Assembly (NCBI RefSeq): GCF_027923905.1
Contig: NZ_AP026966.1
Span: forward strand, 310,001 to 374,000
Source: Massilia varians
GTDB lineage: Bacteria > Pseudomonadota > Gammaproteobacteria > Burkholderiales > Burkholderiaceae_D
DNA: 64,000 bases
Reading direction: 5' to 3'
Below, piece by piece: positions 26,767 through 36,399 of the stretch. Below the pieces are notes generated by a model, which was not told where the DNA came from, did not search any database, and saw nothing but the letters and a program-made list of their open reading frames with translations. The number at the start of each line of letters is the position of its first letter. Within the stretch, counting starts at the first letter, position 1. Position numbers and translations under genes: made by a program.

Positions 26767-27345
26767 ATGCGTCATTCCCTGCTCGCCCTCGTCCTGTCCT
26801 CCTCGCTTGCCGCTCCGCTCGCCGCGCACAGCCAGCCTTACTACACAATGACTTTCCTCCCGCCCGACACCACGCCCCACGCCATCGACGCCAGCGGGCG
26901 CATCGTCGGCGTCGGGGCCGACGGCCGCGGCTTCCTGTGGGCGCGCGGCGTCATCACGCGCCTGGGCACGCTCGGCGGCAACGGGAGCGCGGCCGCAGCC
27001 ATCGGCGCGAACGCCCAGGTCGCCGGTTCCTCGGAGGCGAAGAACGGGGTGTCCCACGCCTTCGTGTACCAAGGCGGCGTGCTGCGCGACCTCGGCATGC
27101 TGAACGGCCGGCCGAGCTTTGGCACGGCCATCAATGCCAGCGGCCAGGTGGCCGGCTATGCACTCGATCGCAACGGCAACGACCGTGGCTTCGTGGTCTC
27201 AGGCGGCAAGATGAGCGCCATCGGCAGCCTCGGCAGCGGCGTCGCGCGCGCCACCGGGATCAACGACGCCCGCCAGATCGCCGCCCATGCCTGCACCGTG
27301 TACGGCGAGTGCCGCGCGGTGCTGCTCGAACCGGCGACCGACTAG
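26767..27345 (+). CDS. HAF-repeat exported protein
   Basis: The 192-residue protein has a signal peptide (LLALVLSSSLAAPLAAHS) and then repeated beta-propeller-like units of the 'HAF' type (LGTLGGNGSAAAAIGANAQVAGSS, HAFVYQGGVLRDLGML, AINASGQVAGYAL). Such proteins are found secreted in Burkholderiales, with no known function. Its TAG lies in a CTAG that also gives the stop of the convergent ElaA-like gene. An FNR-like box lies upstream. Confidence 0.72.
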   Translation: MRHSLLALVLSSSLAAPLAAHSQPYYTMTFLPPDTTPHAIDASGRIVGVGADGRGFLWARGVITRLGTLGGNGSAAAAIGANAQVAGSSEAKNGVSHAFVYQGGVLRDLGMLNGRPSFGTAINASGQVAGYALDRNGNDRGFVVSGGKMSAIGSLGSGVARATGINDARQIAAHACTVYGECRAVLLEPATD

Positions 27346-27794
27346 CGCAGCATGTCGATGTGCATGATGCCGTCCTCGTCGTACGGCGCGGACACGGTGT
27401 CGAAGCCGAAGCCCTGGTAGAACTTTTCCAGGTATTGCTGGGCGCCGATGCGGATGCGGTGGCCCGGATACAGCGCTTCGGCGCGCGCGATGCCCTCGAG
27501 CAGCAGGGCGCGCCCGGCGCCGCTGCCGCGTGCCGCCTTGGTTGTGATGACGCGGCCGAGCGACATCTCGGGGTACTTCACCCCGGGGCCCAGCACGCGC
27601 AGGTAGGCGGCCAGGCGGCGCTCGCCGTCGACCGTGCGCCAGCCCAGCAGGTGGTGCGCCACCGGGTCGAGCCCGTCGATGTCGGGGTAGAGACAGGTCT
27701 GCTCGAGGATGAACACGTCCTGGCGCTGGGCCAGCACCTGGTACAGCGCGGCGGGAGTGAGGTCGTTGAAATGGGAGAACTGCCAGTCGATCAT
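27342..27794 (-). CDS. GNAT family N-acetyltransferase (ElaA-like)
   Basis: The 150-residue protein starts with WQFSHFNDLTPAALYQVLAQRQDVFILEQ, the ElaA hallmark, and has the acetyl-CoA loop as TTKAARGSGAGRALL and a C-terminal FYQGFGFDTVSAPYDEDGI. ElaA proteins are GNAT-fold acetyltransferases of unknown substrate. It shares a palindromic CTAG stop with the convergent HAF gene (4-base overlap). Confidence 0.85.
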   Translation of the reverse strand: MIDWQFSHFNDLTPAALYQVLAQRQDVFILEQTCLYPDIDGLDPVAHHLLGWRTVDGERRLAAYLRVLGPGVKYPEMSLGRVITTKAARGSGAGRALLLEGIARAEALYPGHRIRIGAQQYLEKFYQGFGFDTVSAPYDEDGIMHIDMLR

Positions 27795-27830
27795 GGGATA
27801 AGTCGGGAGGGATGAGCCGCGCGGCGATGC

Positions 27831-28832
27831 TCACGCGGCGGTTTCGAAACCTTCGAGGATGCTGACGGCGCCGCTGCCCTGGCCGGCGCCGCCTTCGAAC
27901 ACGAAGGCGGCGGGCAGGCCGAGGTGGGCGATGCGCTCGCCGATGCGCAGGTAGTCGCCGCCCTGCAGGCCGAAGCCGGGGGCGAAGCCGCCCAGCGAGA
28001 CCACCAGGGCCTTGGGCCGGAACATGGCCAGCTTGACGCAGGCCGTTTCCAGCGCCGCGAACCAGGGGCCGCTGCCGCAATCCGGCAGCAGGGGCAGGTT
28101 CATGTTGGCGCCCAGTCCCGCGCCCGTGCCCTGTTCGCCGGCATGGCCGGCATAGAAGGGGTAGGCGTGGCGCGGGTCGAGGTGGATCGACACGAACAGC
28201 ACCTCGCCGCGCGCATAGAAGATGTCCTGGGTGCCGTGGCCGTGGTGGCGCGCGATGTCGAGGATCGCCACGCGCTCCAGGCCGTCGTCCAGCAGGTGCT
28301 GGGCCGCCAGCGCGGCATTGTTCAGGAAGCAGCCGCCGCCATAGCCCTCGGCGCGCGCATGCTGGCCCGCCGGCCGCGTCAGCGCGAAGCTGGCGCGCTC
28401 GCCCAGGCGCAGCGCGTGCGCGGCATTGATGGCGCAGTCGGCCCCCAGCCTGGCCGCGGTCCAGGTGCCGCCCGTGATGGGCGTGCGGCTGTCGGAGGCG
28501 AACAGGCCGAGGCGGGCGAACAAGTCGTCCGGCTCGGGCTCGCCCGCCGCGCCGCGCGCAGGCCACAGGACCGGCAGCAGCGGCTGGCCGGCATGCGCCG
28601 CATCCAGGGCGTTCCACATGCTCCATGCCGTGCGCAGGAAGTGCAGGTAGCGCGGCGTGTGCACGCGCTCGAGCGAGACCAGCGGCACGCCGTGCGGGGT
28701 GACGATGCGTCCCAGGCCGCGCCGCTCGAATTCCGCCAGCGTCAGCGCGACCGCGTCAGGCTGCTCGTCCCACGGCGCCGTCTCGCCGCTGGCGGCTTGC
28801 AGGGCGTGGTGTTCGTTGTAGAACGTGAGCAT
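27831..28832 (-). CDS. Histone-deacetylase-fold protein with degenerate active site
   Basis: The 333-residue protein clearly has the HDAC/acetylpolyamine amidohydrolase fold: RPAGQHARAEGYGGGCFLNN (residues 153-172), ILDIARHHGHGTQDIFY (190-206), VVSLGGF (277-283) and FEGGAGQGSG (312-321). Catalytic positions are changed: the first His of the His pair is Gln157, the zinc Asp after 'DI' is Ala194, the second zinc Asp in the 'SxGxD' motif is Phe283, and the Tyr of 'EGGY' is Ala316. Only one expected zinc ligand, His196, remains. It is unlikely to deacetylate by the usual zinc mechanism, though the open frame and codon use look maintained. It lies 21 bases downstream of gshA. Confidence 0.78.
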   Translation of the reverse strand: MLTFYNEHHALQAASGETAPWDEQPDAVALTLAEFERRGLGRIVTPHGVPLVSLERVHTPRYLHFLRTAWSMWNALDAAHAGQPLLPVLWPARGAAGEPEPDDLFARLGLFASDSRTPITGGTWTAARLGADCAINAAHALRLGERASFALTRPAGQHARAEGYGGGCFLNNAALAAQHLLDDGLERVAILDIARHHGHGTQDIFYARGEVLFVSIHLDPRHAYPFYAGHAGEQGTGAGLGANMNLPLLPDCGSGPWFAALETACVKLAMFRPKALVVSLGGFAPGFGLQGGDYLRIGERIAHLGLPAAFVFEGGAGQGSGAVSILEGFETAA

Positions 28833-28853
28833 GCGCGGGGAAAGCGGACTTGC

Positions 28854-30464
28854 TTACTGGTTACTGCACAGCTTGCTGCTGTTGTAGGCGGCGACGAAAT
28901 CGTCGAAGCTGCCGCTGTCCTGGGCTTCGATCGCGGCCTGCTCGTCCAGCGACTTGCGGGCCAGTTCGTCGAACAGGGCTTCCTCGGCCGGCATCAGGGG
29001 GCTGTCGCGGAAGCTCGCCGCGTGCAGCTCGCTCTGGCGCAGGCCGAAGGCGGCGGCCGAGCCGAGGCTGCGGATTTCTTCCAGCACCCGCGCCGACGGG
29101 GTCAGCGCCGGGTTGATGATCTTGGCCTTCTGCAGGTTGAGCGAGGACTCGTGCACGTTGCCGTCGTTGTGCTGGTCGTCGAGCAGCTGTGCCACCGGGC
29201 GGATGCGTTCGATCAGTTCCAGCGCCCAGTCCTTGAGCGGTACTTCCATGCCGTCGCGGGTGAGCGTCAAGGCCGGGTCACGGCCTTCCTTGACGGTGCG
29301 GGCGAAGTTGCGCGCATGGACCTGGCCTTCGTGGGCGCTGATCAGGGGGCTTTCCTCGAAGGCGCAGAACAGCAGGAAGGCGTCGAGGAAGCGGCCGGTT
29401 TCCAGGCTGATGCCGACCGGCTCGAACGGATCGACGTCGAGGCAGCGCACCTCGATGTACTGCACCCCGCGGTTGCACAGGGCCTGCACCGGACGCTCGC
29501 CGGTGCGGATCACGCGCTTTGGGCGGATCGTCGAGTAGTACTCGTTCTCGATCTGCAGCACGTTGGTCGACAGCTGGATCCACTCGCCATCGCGCTTGGT
29601 GCCGAGCGCCGCATACGGCTCGTAGGGCGTGTTGACCGCGGCCATCAGGCTGGTGACGTAGCTTTCCAGGCTGTTCTCGTGCGGGCGCAGGCCGGATTGG
29701 GCGTCGTTCTGGTAACCGAGGTCGCTCATGCGCAGGCTGGTCGCGTAGGGCAGGTAGAGCGTGTCGCTCGAGAGCGTTTCGAGCTTGTGCGGGCGGCCGC
29801 GCAGGAAGCTGGTTGTCAGGGCAGGGGTGGCGCCGAACAGGTACATCAGGAGCCAGCTGTAGCGCCGGAAGTTGCGGATCATCGCGATGTAGCTCTCGGA
29901 CTGGAAGTCGCGCAGCGCATGGCGGCGTTCTTCCGCGATGCCTTCGCTGGCGGCCACCAGCTGCCACAGCTTTTCCGGCAACGAGTAGTTGTAGTGGATG
30001 CCCGCGATGCACTGCATCGCCTTCCCGTAGCGCAGCGCCAGGCCGCGGCGGTAGACGTGCTTGAGCATGCCGATGTTCGACTTGCCGTACCAGGCGATCT
30101 CGATGTCTTCCTCGGGCGGCAGCTCGCCCGGCATCGAGACGCTCCACAGCATCTCGTCTTTCAGGCGCGAGTGCGCGAAACGGTGGATGGCGTCCAGGTG
30201 GTGCAGCACCACGGAGATGTCGTGCTCGGCCGGGGTGATGAATTCCAGCAGGGCTTCGGCGTAGTCGGTGGTGATCTGCGGATGGGTCAGTGCCGAACCG
30301 AGCTCGACCGGATGCGGGGTGCGCGCCAGCTGGCCCTTGCCGTCGACGCGCAGGGTTTCGCGTTCGATGCCGCGCAGGCCCTGGCCGAGCAGGGCGCGGT
30401 GCGCATCGTCGTCGAGCAGGGCCAGGCGGCGCTGTAGTTGGTTCGACTCTGGTTGGATACCCAC
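28854..30464 (-). CDS. gshA: Glutamate-cysteine ligase
   Basis: The 536-residue protein makes gamma-glutamylcysteine, the first step of glutathione synthesis. It matches the E. coli-type Gsh[17 protein letters not shown] near residue 32, [40 protein letters not shown] and [18 protein letters not shown]. It starts at GTG 30464, with AAAGGA about 9 bases upstream. The HDAC-fold gene follows on the same strand and may be co-transcribed. Confidence 0.92.
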   Translation of the reverse strand: MGIQPESNQLQRRLALLDDDAHRALLGQGLRGIERETLRVDGKGQLARTPHPVELGSALTHPQITTDYAEALLEFITPAEHDISVVLHHLDAIHRFAHSRLKDEMLWSVSMPGELPPEEDIEIAWYGKSNIGMLKHVYRRGLALRYGKAMQCIAGIHYNYSLPEKLWQLVAASEGIAEERRHALRDFQSESYIAMIRNFRRYSWLLMYLFGATPALTTSFLRGRPHKLETLSSDTLYLPYATSLRMSDLGYQNDAQSGLRPHENSLESYVTSLMAAVNTPYEPYAALGTKRDGEWIQLSTNVLQIENEYYSTIRPKRVIRTGERPVQALCNRGVQYIEVRCLDVDPFEPVGISLETGRFLDAFLLFCAFEESPLISAHEGQVHARNFARTVKEGRDPALTLTRDGMEVPLKDWALELIERIRPVAQLLDDQHNDGNVHESSLNLQKAKIINPALTPSARVLEEIRSLGSAAAFGLRQSELHAASFRDSPLMPAEEALFDELARKSLDEQAAIEAQDSGSFDDFVAAYNSSKLCSNQ

Positions 30465-30542
30465 AGGTGTTTCCTTTCTTATACTGCCAATTCGGTTGGA
30501 GCAGAGATTAACCGAAAAATGCGGAGTGCGTCGGCGACCGCC

Positions 30543-32309
30543 TCATTCTTTCGGGGCACCGGGGGCAGGGGTGGGCGGCGCCTGTTCGGCCGCCATCCAG
30601 CGCTCGATCTGGCGCTGCAGCTCGTCCAGCGGCAGGGCGCCGTTCTCCAGCACCGCATCGTGGAAGCGGCGCTGGTCGAAGCGCCGGCCCAGCACGGTGG
30701 CGGCGCGCTCGCGCAGCGCCGCGATGCGCAGCTGGCCGATCTTGTAGCCGAGCGCCTGGGCCGGCTGGGCGATGATGCGGTCGACTTCCGCCTCGTTGTC
30801 CAGCGGCGGGTTGGCGGTGTTCGCGTTCAGGTAGTCGATCGCACGCTTGCGCGACCAGCCGAGCAGGTGGATGCCGGTGTCCACTACCAGCCGCGCCGCG
30901 CGCAGCATCTCTTCGTTCAGGTGGCCGAAGCGCGAGAACGGATCGCCGAAGAAGCCCAGCTCCGGACCGAGGCCCTCGGCATAGGTGGCCCAGCCTTCGC
31001 CGAAGGCCTGGTACCAGGCGTGGCGGCGGAAGGCCGGCAGCGCGAGTTCCTGGGCGCGCGCCACCTGCAGGTGGTGCCCCGGCAGCGCTTCGTGCAGGGC
31101 TACGCTGTCGACCTGCCAGGCCGGCCGCTGATCGAGATTCGATACGTTGACCACCAGCGCGGCGCTGCGGCCTTCGCTGCCGCCTTCGTAATAGGCAAGC
31201 GGCTGGCCGGCGCCTTCCGCCGACATCGGCTTGACCGCGATGCCGGCTTCCGGCACTGTCGCCACCACCCGGGGCAGCTTCGCGCTGGCGCGCGCCACGG
31301 CCTTGCGGTAGCGGGCCAGCAAGGCTTCCTGGTCCGGGAAGAACAGGCGCCGGTCGGTACGCGCGAAGGTCAGGAACTGCGCCAGGTTGCCGCGAAAACC
31401 GGTGCGTGCCGCCTGCATGGCCATCTCGGCGCGCAGGCGGGTAACTTCGCGCAGGCCGATCTCGTGCACCTGTTCCGGGGTCAGGCGCGTCGTGGTGGCG
31501 TGGCGCACCAGGAAGGCATACCAGTCGGCGCCGCCGGGCAGGCTGGACGCGCCGATGCTCTGGCGCGCCGCCGGCAGGTACTCGTTGCGCACGAATTCCT
31601 CCAGCCGGTGCAGGGCATGGGCGCCATGCGCCAGCGCCGAGATGCCCTCCACCAGCAGCTTTTCCCTTGTCTCCGGCTCGATCGTGGCGGGGATGCGCAG
31701 GAAAGGCGCGAACAGCGGGCCGGTGGCGATCTGCTCGTGCAACGCGTGCAGGGCCGGCGGGACCGGCGCCATCACGGCTGCCGGCTGGGTCCAGCCGGCG
31801 GCCATGCCGGCGCGCAGCTGCTCGACCAGGCCGTCCACGTGCGCGGGCAGGGCGGCCAGGCGGCCCAGGTAGTTGCGGTAGTCGAGTTCGCTCGTGAAAG
31901 GCATCGCGGCGACCAGCCGCGGCAGGCGCACCTGCAGGCCGTCGACGCTATTGAGCGGCTGCGGATCGAAGGCCGTGAAGGCGTCGGCCGCCAGGGTGCG
32001 CTCGCGCTGGGCGATGAACAGGTCGTAGGAAATCCGGTCCTGGCCCTCGAGTTCCGCGCGCTCGAGCTGGCGTATTTCGGCGAGGACCTGGCGCGTGTGT
32101 TCGGCGGCGGCGGCGCGTGCGGCCAGGCTGGTGTCGGCCAGGCTGGCATCGAAGCGGTGCTCGCCGATGGTGGTCGCATACTCGGGCTGCTGGCGCAGCT
32201 GCCACTGCCATTCGCGCTCGAACAGCCGGCGTGCGGCATCCGTCGTCGTGTCGGCGGCGCCGCAGACGAAGGGAGCAAGCAGGACGATTGAGACGAACAG
32301 TGTGCGCAT
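30543..32309 (-). CDS. DUF885 family protein, exported
   Basis: The 588-residue protein has a signal peptide (RTLFVSIVLLAPFVCGAAD) and a long helical DUF885 body. The metallopeptidase-like HExxH variant is visible as VALHEALPGHHLQVA, followed by WATYAEGLGPELGF and GWSRKRAIDYL. The family is related to M2/M3-like zinc peptidases, but its activity is not proven. ATG 32309 is chosen for the signal peptide; the frame stays open further upstream without any family similarity. Confidence 0.83.
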   Translation of the reverse strand: MRTLFVSIVLLAPFVCGAADTTTDAARRLFEREWQWQLRQQPEYATTIGEHRFDASLADTSLAARAAAAEHTRQVLAEIRQLERAELEGQDRISYDLFIAQRERTLAADAFTAFDPQPLNSVDGLQVRLPRLVAAMPFTSELDYRNYLGRLAALPAHVDGLVEQLRAGMAAGWTQPAAVMAPVPPALHALHEQIATGPLFAPFLRIPATIEPETREKLLVEGISALAHGAHALHRLEEFVRNEYLPAARQSIGASSLPGGADWYAFLVRHATTTRLTPEQVHEIGLREVTRLRAEMAMQAARTGFRGNLAQFLTFARTDRRLFFPDQEALLARYRKAVARASAKLPRVVATVPEAGIAVKPMSAEGAGQPLAYYEGGSEGRSAALVVNVSNLDQRPAWQVDSVALHEALPGHHLQVARAQELALPAFRRHAWYQAFGEGWATYAEGLGPELGFFGDPFSRFGHLNEEMLRAARLVVDTGIHLLGWSRKRAIDYLNANTANPPLDNEAEVDRIIAQPAQALGYKIGQLRIAALRERAATVLGRRFDQRRFHDAVLENGALPLDELQRQIERWMAAEQAPPTPAPGAPKE

Positions 32310-32367
32310 GCCGGACCCAAGAAGTGGTCTGGTCATTTTAGCAAGGCCGATCCCGGCGGCGCGCCCG

Positions 32368-33195
32368 TCAGGATAGGCGCCCGCCGCTGACACGCTCGAT
32401 GTCGGCCAGGTCGCGCCAGCTTTGTACGTCAAGAAAACCGCGCGCCGCCAAGAGGGCGCGCACGGACTCGGCCTGGTCGTAACCATGCTCGAGCAGCAGC
32501 CAGCCGCCCGCTTCCAGGTGTTCGGGAGCGCCGTCGACGATGCTGCGCAGGGCCGACAGGCCGTCGGCATGGTCGGTGAGCGCGCCCACGGGTTCGAAGC
32601 GCAGGTCGCCCTGCGACAGATGGGCGTCGCCGGCGGCGATATAGGGTGGATTGGACGCGATCAGTTCGAAGCGTTCTTCGCCAACGGCGGCGAACCAGTC
32701 GCTGCGCAGGAAGCGCACCTGCACGCCGTTGGCCGCGGCGTTGGCGCGCGCGATGGCCAGGGCGTCTTCGCTGAGGTCGAGCGCGGTCACGCTGGCATCG
32801 CGGCGGGCGTGGGCGCAGGCCACGGCGATGGCGCCGCTGCCGGTGCCCATGTCGAGCAGGCGGCCGCGCGGCGGCAGGCGTTCGAGGCTGAGTTCGACGA
32901 TCAGTTCGGTGTCGGGGCGCGGAATCAGGACGCCCGGGCCGACCCGGAAGGGCAGGCCGAAGAATTCGCGCTCGCCGACGATGTAGGCGATCGGTTCGCC
33001 GGCCAGGCGCCGCGCGACCAGCGCCTGCATGCGCGCGGCTTCGCCGCTGTCGAGCGCGCGTTCGGACTGGGTGATCAGGGCCACGCGCGAGATCCCCAGC
33101 GCGTGGCACAGCAGGATGCGGTTTTCCAGCGGATCGAGCGGCAGGGCGGCCAGCAGTTGCCGGATGGTGGCCCCGGCCTGGATCGCTTGCGTCAT
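32368..33195 (-). CDS. prmC: Release factor glutamine methyltransferase
   Basis: The 275-residue SAM-dependent enzyme methylates the Gln of the GGQ motif in RF1 and RF2. It has the helical N-terminal domain (LLCHALGISRVALITQ), a SAM loop LLDMGTGSGAIAVACA and the catalytic NPPY in IASNPPYIAAGD. Its ATG overlaps the dsbB TGA (4 bases shared, ATGA), so the two are translationally coupled. Its substrate RF1 (prfA) is encoded 0.7 kb upstream on the same strand. Confidence 0.92.
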   Translation of the reverse strand: MTQAIQAGATIRQLLAALPLDPLENRILLCHALGISRVALITQSERALDSGEAARMQALVARRLAGEPIAYIVGEREFFGLPFRVGPGVLIPRPDTELIVELSLERLPPRGRLLDMGTGSGAIAVACAHARRDASVTALDLSEDALAIARANAAANGVQVRFLRSDWFAAVGEERFELIASNPPYIAAGDAHLSQGDLRFEPVGALTDHADGLSALRSIVDGAPEHLEAGGWLLLEHGYDQAESVRALLAARGFLDVQSWRDLADIERVSGGRLS

Positions 33196-33671
33196 GTGCG
33201 TTTCTTGCGCAGCAGGACGAAGGCCAGCAGCACGGTCAGCACCACGAACCAGACCGCCGACCATTGCGGGATCGCCAGGCCCAGGATGCCGTCGGTGGCG
33301 CCTTCGCACAGGCCGTCGGCGCGGAACAGCCAGGGCAGGTATTCGGCGGTGGGGATCTTGTTGAGGAAGGTCTCCATCGGGTCGATGCCGCAGCTGAAGC
33401 CCGGGTTGGCAATCACGTACAGGTGCTTGCCGACCGTGACCAGGCCGCCCAGCGCCGCCAGCAGGGCCAGCACCGTGCCTGCGCGCACCTTGCCGCTGAT
33501 GGCCGCGACCAGGCTGGCCACGCCGATCCCCAGGAACATGTAGCGCTGGATGACGCACAGCGGGCAGGGCAGCATGTCGTGGACGTGCTGCAGGTACAGG
33601 GCCACGCCGATCAGGGCGAAGCAGATCGAGGAGATGGCGAACAGGATCTGGCGGTTGGAAGGCAGCATCAT
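33192..33671 (-). CDS. dsbB: Disulfide bond formation protein DsbB
   Basis: The 159-residue membrane protein has four helices and two redox cysteine pairs: LPCPLCVIQRYMFLG (CxxC, first periplasmic loop) and the GFSCGID...ADGLCEGA pair in the second loop. DsbB reoxidises DsbA and passes electrons to quinones. Two ATGs are adjacent at 33671 and 33668. It sits between prfA and prmC, an arrangement not seen in the E. coli hemA-prfA-prmC operon. Confidence 0.9.
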   Translation of the reverse strand: MMLPSNRQILFAISSICFALIGVALYLQHVHDMLPCPLCVIQRYMFLGIGVASLVAAISGKVRAGTVLALLAALGGLVTVGKHLYVIANPGFSCGIDPMETFLNKIPTAEYLPWLFRADGLCEGATDGILGLAIPQWSAVWFVVLTVLLAFVLLRKKRT

Positions 33672-33749
33672 GGTTCTTGTAGGTGTTGTTCGTTCGGGAC
33701 GAGGCATTCTCGCATGAAGGCCTCAAGGCTACTTTATCTTTTGCTTAAC

Positions 33750-33856
33750 GTAGGGTGGACGGCTTTGCCGTCCGCGCGCTCAAATCCGGCATGAGCAGAC
33801 GCATCGGCTGTTCGGCATGTAGTTGAACGCGCGGGCGGAAGACCCGCCCACCCTAC
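33750..33856. repeat. REP/BIME-like palindromic element, copy 3
   Basis: This 107-bp copy starts GTAGGGTGGACGGC and ends GCCCACCCTAC. It lies between prfA (its stop 5 bases away) and dsbB, two genes on the same strand, so here it sits within what would be a hemA-prfA-dsbB-prmC transcript. Its centre is nearly the same as in copy 2. Confidence 0.85.
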
Positions 33857-33860
33857 AAAA

Positions 33861-34937
33861 TCAATCGCCCAGCGCGGCCAGCAGCTCGGCCTGGTGCTCG
33901 GCCGACAGCGCATTGGTCAGTTCAAGCAGGTCGCCATCCATGATGAAATCCAGCTTGTACAAGGTCAGGTTGATGCGGTGGTCGGTCAGGCGGCCCTGCG
34001 GGAAGTTGTAGGTGCGGATCCGCTCGCTGCGGTCGCCCGAGCCGATCAGGCTCTTGCGGGTGGCCGCCTCCTTCGATTGCTGCTCGCGCAGCTGCACGTC
34101 CTTGATGCGCGCCGCCAGCACCTTGAGCGCCTGCGCCTTGTTCTTGTGCTGGCTGCGGTCGTCCTGGCACTCGACCACGATACCGGTCGGCAGGTGGGTG
34201 ATGCGCACCGCGGAGTCGGTCTTGTTGATGTGCTGGCCGCCGGCGCCCGAGGCGCGGTAGGTGTCGATGCGCAGGTCGGCCGGGTTGATGTTGACGTCCT
34301 CGACCTCGTCGGCTTCCGGCATCACCGCGACCGTGCAGGCCGAGGTGTGGATGCGGCCTTGCGTCTCGGTGGCGGGCACGCGCTGCACGCGGTGGCCGCC
34401 CGATTCGAATTTCAGTTTCGAGTACACGCCGTTGCCGATGATGCGCACGATGACCTCGCGGTAGCCGCCCAGGTCCGAGGGCGATTCCGACACCAGTTCG
34501 ACCTGCCAGCGGTTGCGCTCGGCGAAGCGGGTGTACATGCGCAGCAGGTCGCCCGCGAACAGGGCCGATTCATCGCCGCCGGTGCCGGCGCGGATCTCGA
34601 GGAAGATGTTGCGCTCGTCGTTCTCGTCCTTCGGCAGCAGCATTTTCTGGAGCTCGAGGTCGAGCTCGGCCAGGCGCGCTTTCGCGGCCTCGATTTCGTC
34701 CTGGGCGAACTCCTTCATCTCCGGATCCTGCGCCATCTCCTGGGCGGCATCGATGTCTTCCTGCGCCTTGCCGTACTGGCGGTACAGGGCCACCAGCGGC
34801 GAAAGCTCGGCGTGCTCGCGGGTCATCTTGCGGTAGCTGTCCATGTTGGCGGTGGCGCCTTCGGACATCAGGAGTTCGTCCAGTTCGACGAGTCGGTTGG
34901 CCAGTTGGTCCAGCTTGGCCAGCATGGATGGTTTCAT
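33861..34937 (-). CDS. prfA: Peptide chain release factor 1
   Basis: The 358-residue RF1 terminates translation at UAA and UAG. It shows the GGQ loop in [22 protein letters not shown], which contacts the peptidyl transferase centre, and upstream [23 protein letters not shown] typical of class I factors. The length is normal for RF1. It follows hemA by 85 bases. Confidence 0.95.
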   Translation of the reverse strand: MKPSMLAKLDQLANRLVELDELLMSEGATANMDSYRKMTREHAELSPLVALYRQYGKAQEDIDAAQEMAQDPEMKEFAQDEIEAAKARLAELDLELQKMLLPKDENDERNIFLEIRAGTGGDESALFAGDLLRMYTRFAERNRWQVELVSESPSDLGGYREVIVRIIGNGVYSKLKFESGGHRVQRVPATETQGRIHTSACTVAVMPEADEVEDVNINPADLRIDTYRASGAGGQHINKTDSAVRITHLPTGIVVECQDDRSQHKNKAQALKVLAARIKDVQLREQQSKEAATRKSLIGSGDRSERIRTYNFPQGRLTDHRINLTLYKLDFIMDGDLLELTNALSAEHQAELLAALGD

Positions 34938-35022
34938 GGGATTCGATAGAGTCTAGATCGCCGCGGGGCGGCCGGGATGCGCTTGCAGCGAAGCGCACGA
35001 CGAAAGAAAAGGGACAGGGCCG

Positions 35023-36303
35023 CTAACGGCGGCCGCGGAACAGCTGGGGCAGCAGGCTGGCGAGGCGGGCGCGCTCGTCGCCCTGGGCATGGTGCAGCGC
35101 CTGCTGCGGGCCGTGCAGGAACTTGGCGGCCAGGCCTTTCGACAGCGCTTCCAGCACCGCTTCGGGGTCGTCGCCGCGCGCCAGCAGCTTGCGTGCGCGT
35201 TCGAGTTCGGCCAGGCGCAGCGCCTCGCTCGACTCGTGCAGGTCGCGGATGACCGGCACCATGGCGCGGTCGCCGATCCAGTGCATGAAGGACTGCACGC
35301 GCGTCTCGATGATGGCTTCGGCCTGGGCCACGGCGGCCTGGCGGCTCTCGAGGCCGGTCTGGACCACCTGGGACAGGTCGTCCACGGTGTACAGGAACAC
35401 GTCGTCCAGGCGCGCGACTTCGGGTTCGATGTCGCGCGGCACCGCCAGGTCGACCATGAACACCGGACGGTGGCGGCGCGCCTTGATCGCGCGCTCGACC
35501 AGCCCCAGGCCGATCAGGGGCAGGGTCGAGGCGGTGCAGGAGACCACGATGTCGAAGCCGTGCAGGCGCTCGGGCAGGTCGGCCAGGCGGATCGCCTCGC
35601 CGCCGTAGCGGGCGGCCAAGGCCTGGCCGCGCTCCATGCTGCGGTTGGCGATGGTGACGGACTTCGGCTTGTGCGCGGCGAAGTGGGCGGCGCACAGTTC
35701 GATCATTTCGCCGGCGCCGATGAACAGCACGTGCTGGTCGGCGATGCTGTCGAAGATGCGCTGCGACAGGCGCACCGCGGCCGCCGCCATCGACACGCTG
35801 TGGGCGCCGATCTCGGTGGTGCTGCGCACTTCCTTGGCCACGGCGAAGCTGCGCTGGAACAGCTGGTGCAGGTAGGTGCCCAGGCCGCCGGCTTGCTCGG
35901 CGGTGCGCACCGCGTCCTTCATCTGGCCGAGGATCTGCGGCTCGCCCAACACCATGGAGTCGAGCCCGGAGGCGACGCGGAAGGCGTGGCGCACCGCGCT
36001 GTCCTGCGGCAGCATGTAGAGGTGCGGGCGCAGCTCGGCGAAATTGAGCGCGTGGTAGTGGGCCAGGAACTGGGCCGAGGCGTCGAGCGGATTGGCGATG
36101 TCGCTGGCCGCATACATCTCGGTGCGGTTGCAGGTCGAGAGAATGGCTGCCTCGTTGCCTGACGCGCTATGCGCGTCCTGGCGCGCGAACCAGCCGCGCG
36201 CCGCCTGCACCGCCCGGCCGAGCTGGTCAGGCGCGAGCGCCAGCTGCTCGCGCAGCGAGACCGGTGCGGTCGTATGGTTCAGGCCAACGGCAAGCAGTTG
36301 CAT
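35023..36303 (-). CDS. hemA: Glutamyl-tRNA reductase
   Basis: The 426-residue enzyme makes glutamate-1-semialdehyde, the first committed step of C5 heme synthesis. It has [19 protein letters not shown], the catalytic Cys58 in [26 protein letters not shown] and an NADPH-binding [13 protein letters not shown] 36303 gives the family start; a further upstream ATG adds nine unrelated residues. It begins the hemA-prfA-(dsbB)-prmC cluster. Confidence 0.95.
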   Translation of the reverse strand: MQLLAVGLNHTTAPVSLREQLALAPDQLGRAVQAARGWFARQDAHSASGNEAAILSTCNRTEMYAASDIANPLDASAQFLAHYHALNFAELRPHLYMLPQDSAVRHAFRVASGLDSMVLGEPQILGQMKDAVRTAEQAGGLGTYLHQLFQRSFAVAKEVRSTTEIGAHSVSMAAAAVRLSQRIFDSIADQHVLFIGAGEMIELCAAHFAAHKPKSVTIANRSMERGQALAARYGGEAIRLADLPERLHGFDIVVSCTASTLPLIGLGLVERAIKARRHRPVFMVDLAVPRDIEPEVARLDDVFLYTVDDLSQVVQTGLESRQAAVAQAEAIIETRVQSFMHWIGDRAMVPVIRDLHESSEALRLAELERARKLLARGDDPEAVLEALSKGLAAKFLHGPQQALHHAQGDERARLASLLPQLFRGRR

Positions 36304-36399
36304 GGTGGGACAGGGTCGAGGGGTATGCACCCATTATACCCTTGTGCGAGCAGGGTTTCAGCGGGCGGCCGCGGCGGCCGGCCCGTGTTGACGCAATGA

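Noticed and set aside
27924..32291. Two very long plus-strand open frames opposite the HDAC-fold, gshA and DUF885 genes
   Set aside because: Composition is shadow-like (rich in Gln, Arg, Val, Ala) and the minus-strand genes are unambiguous.
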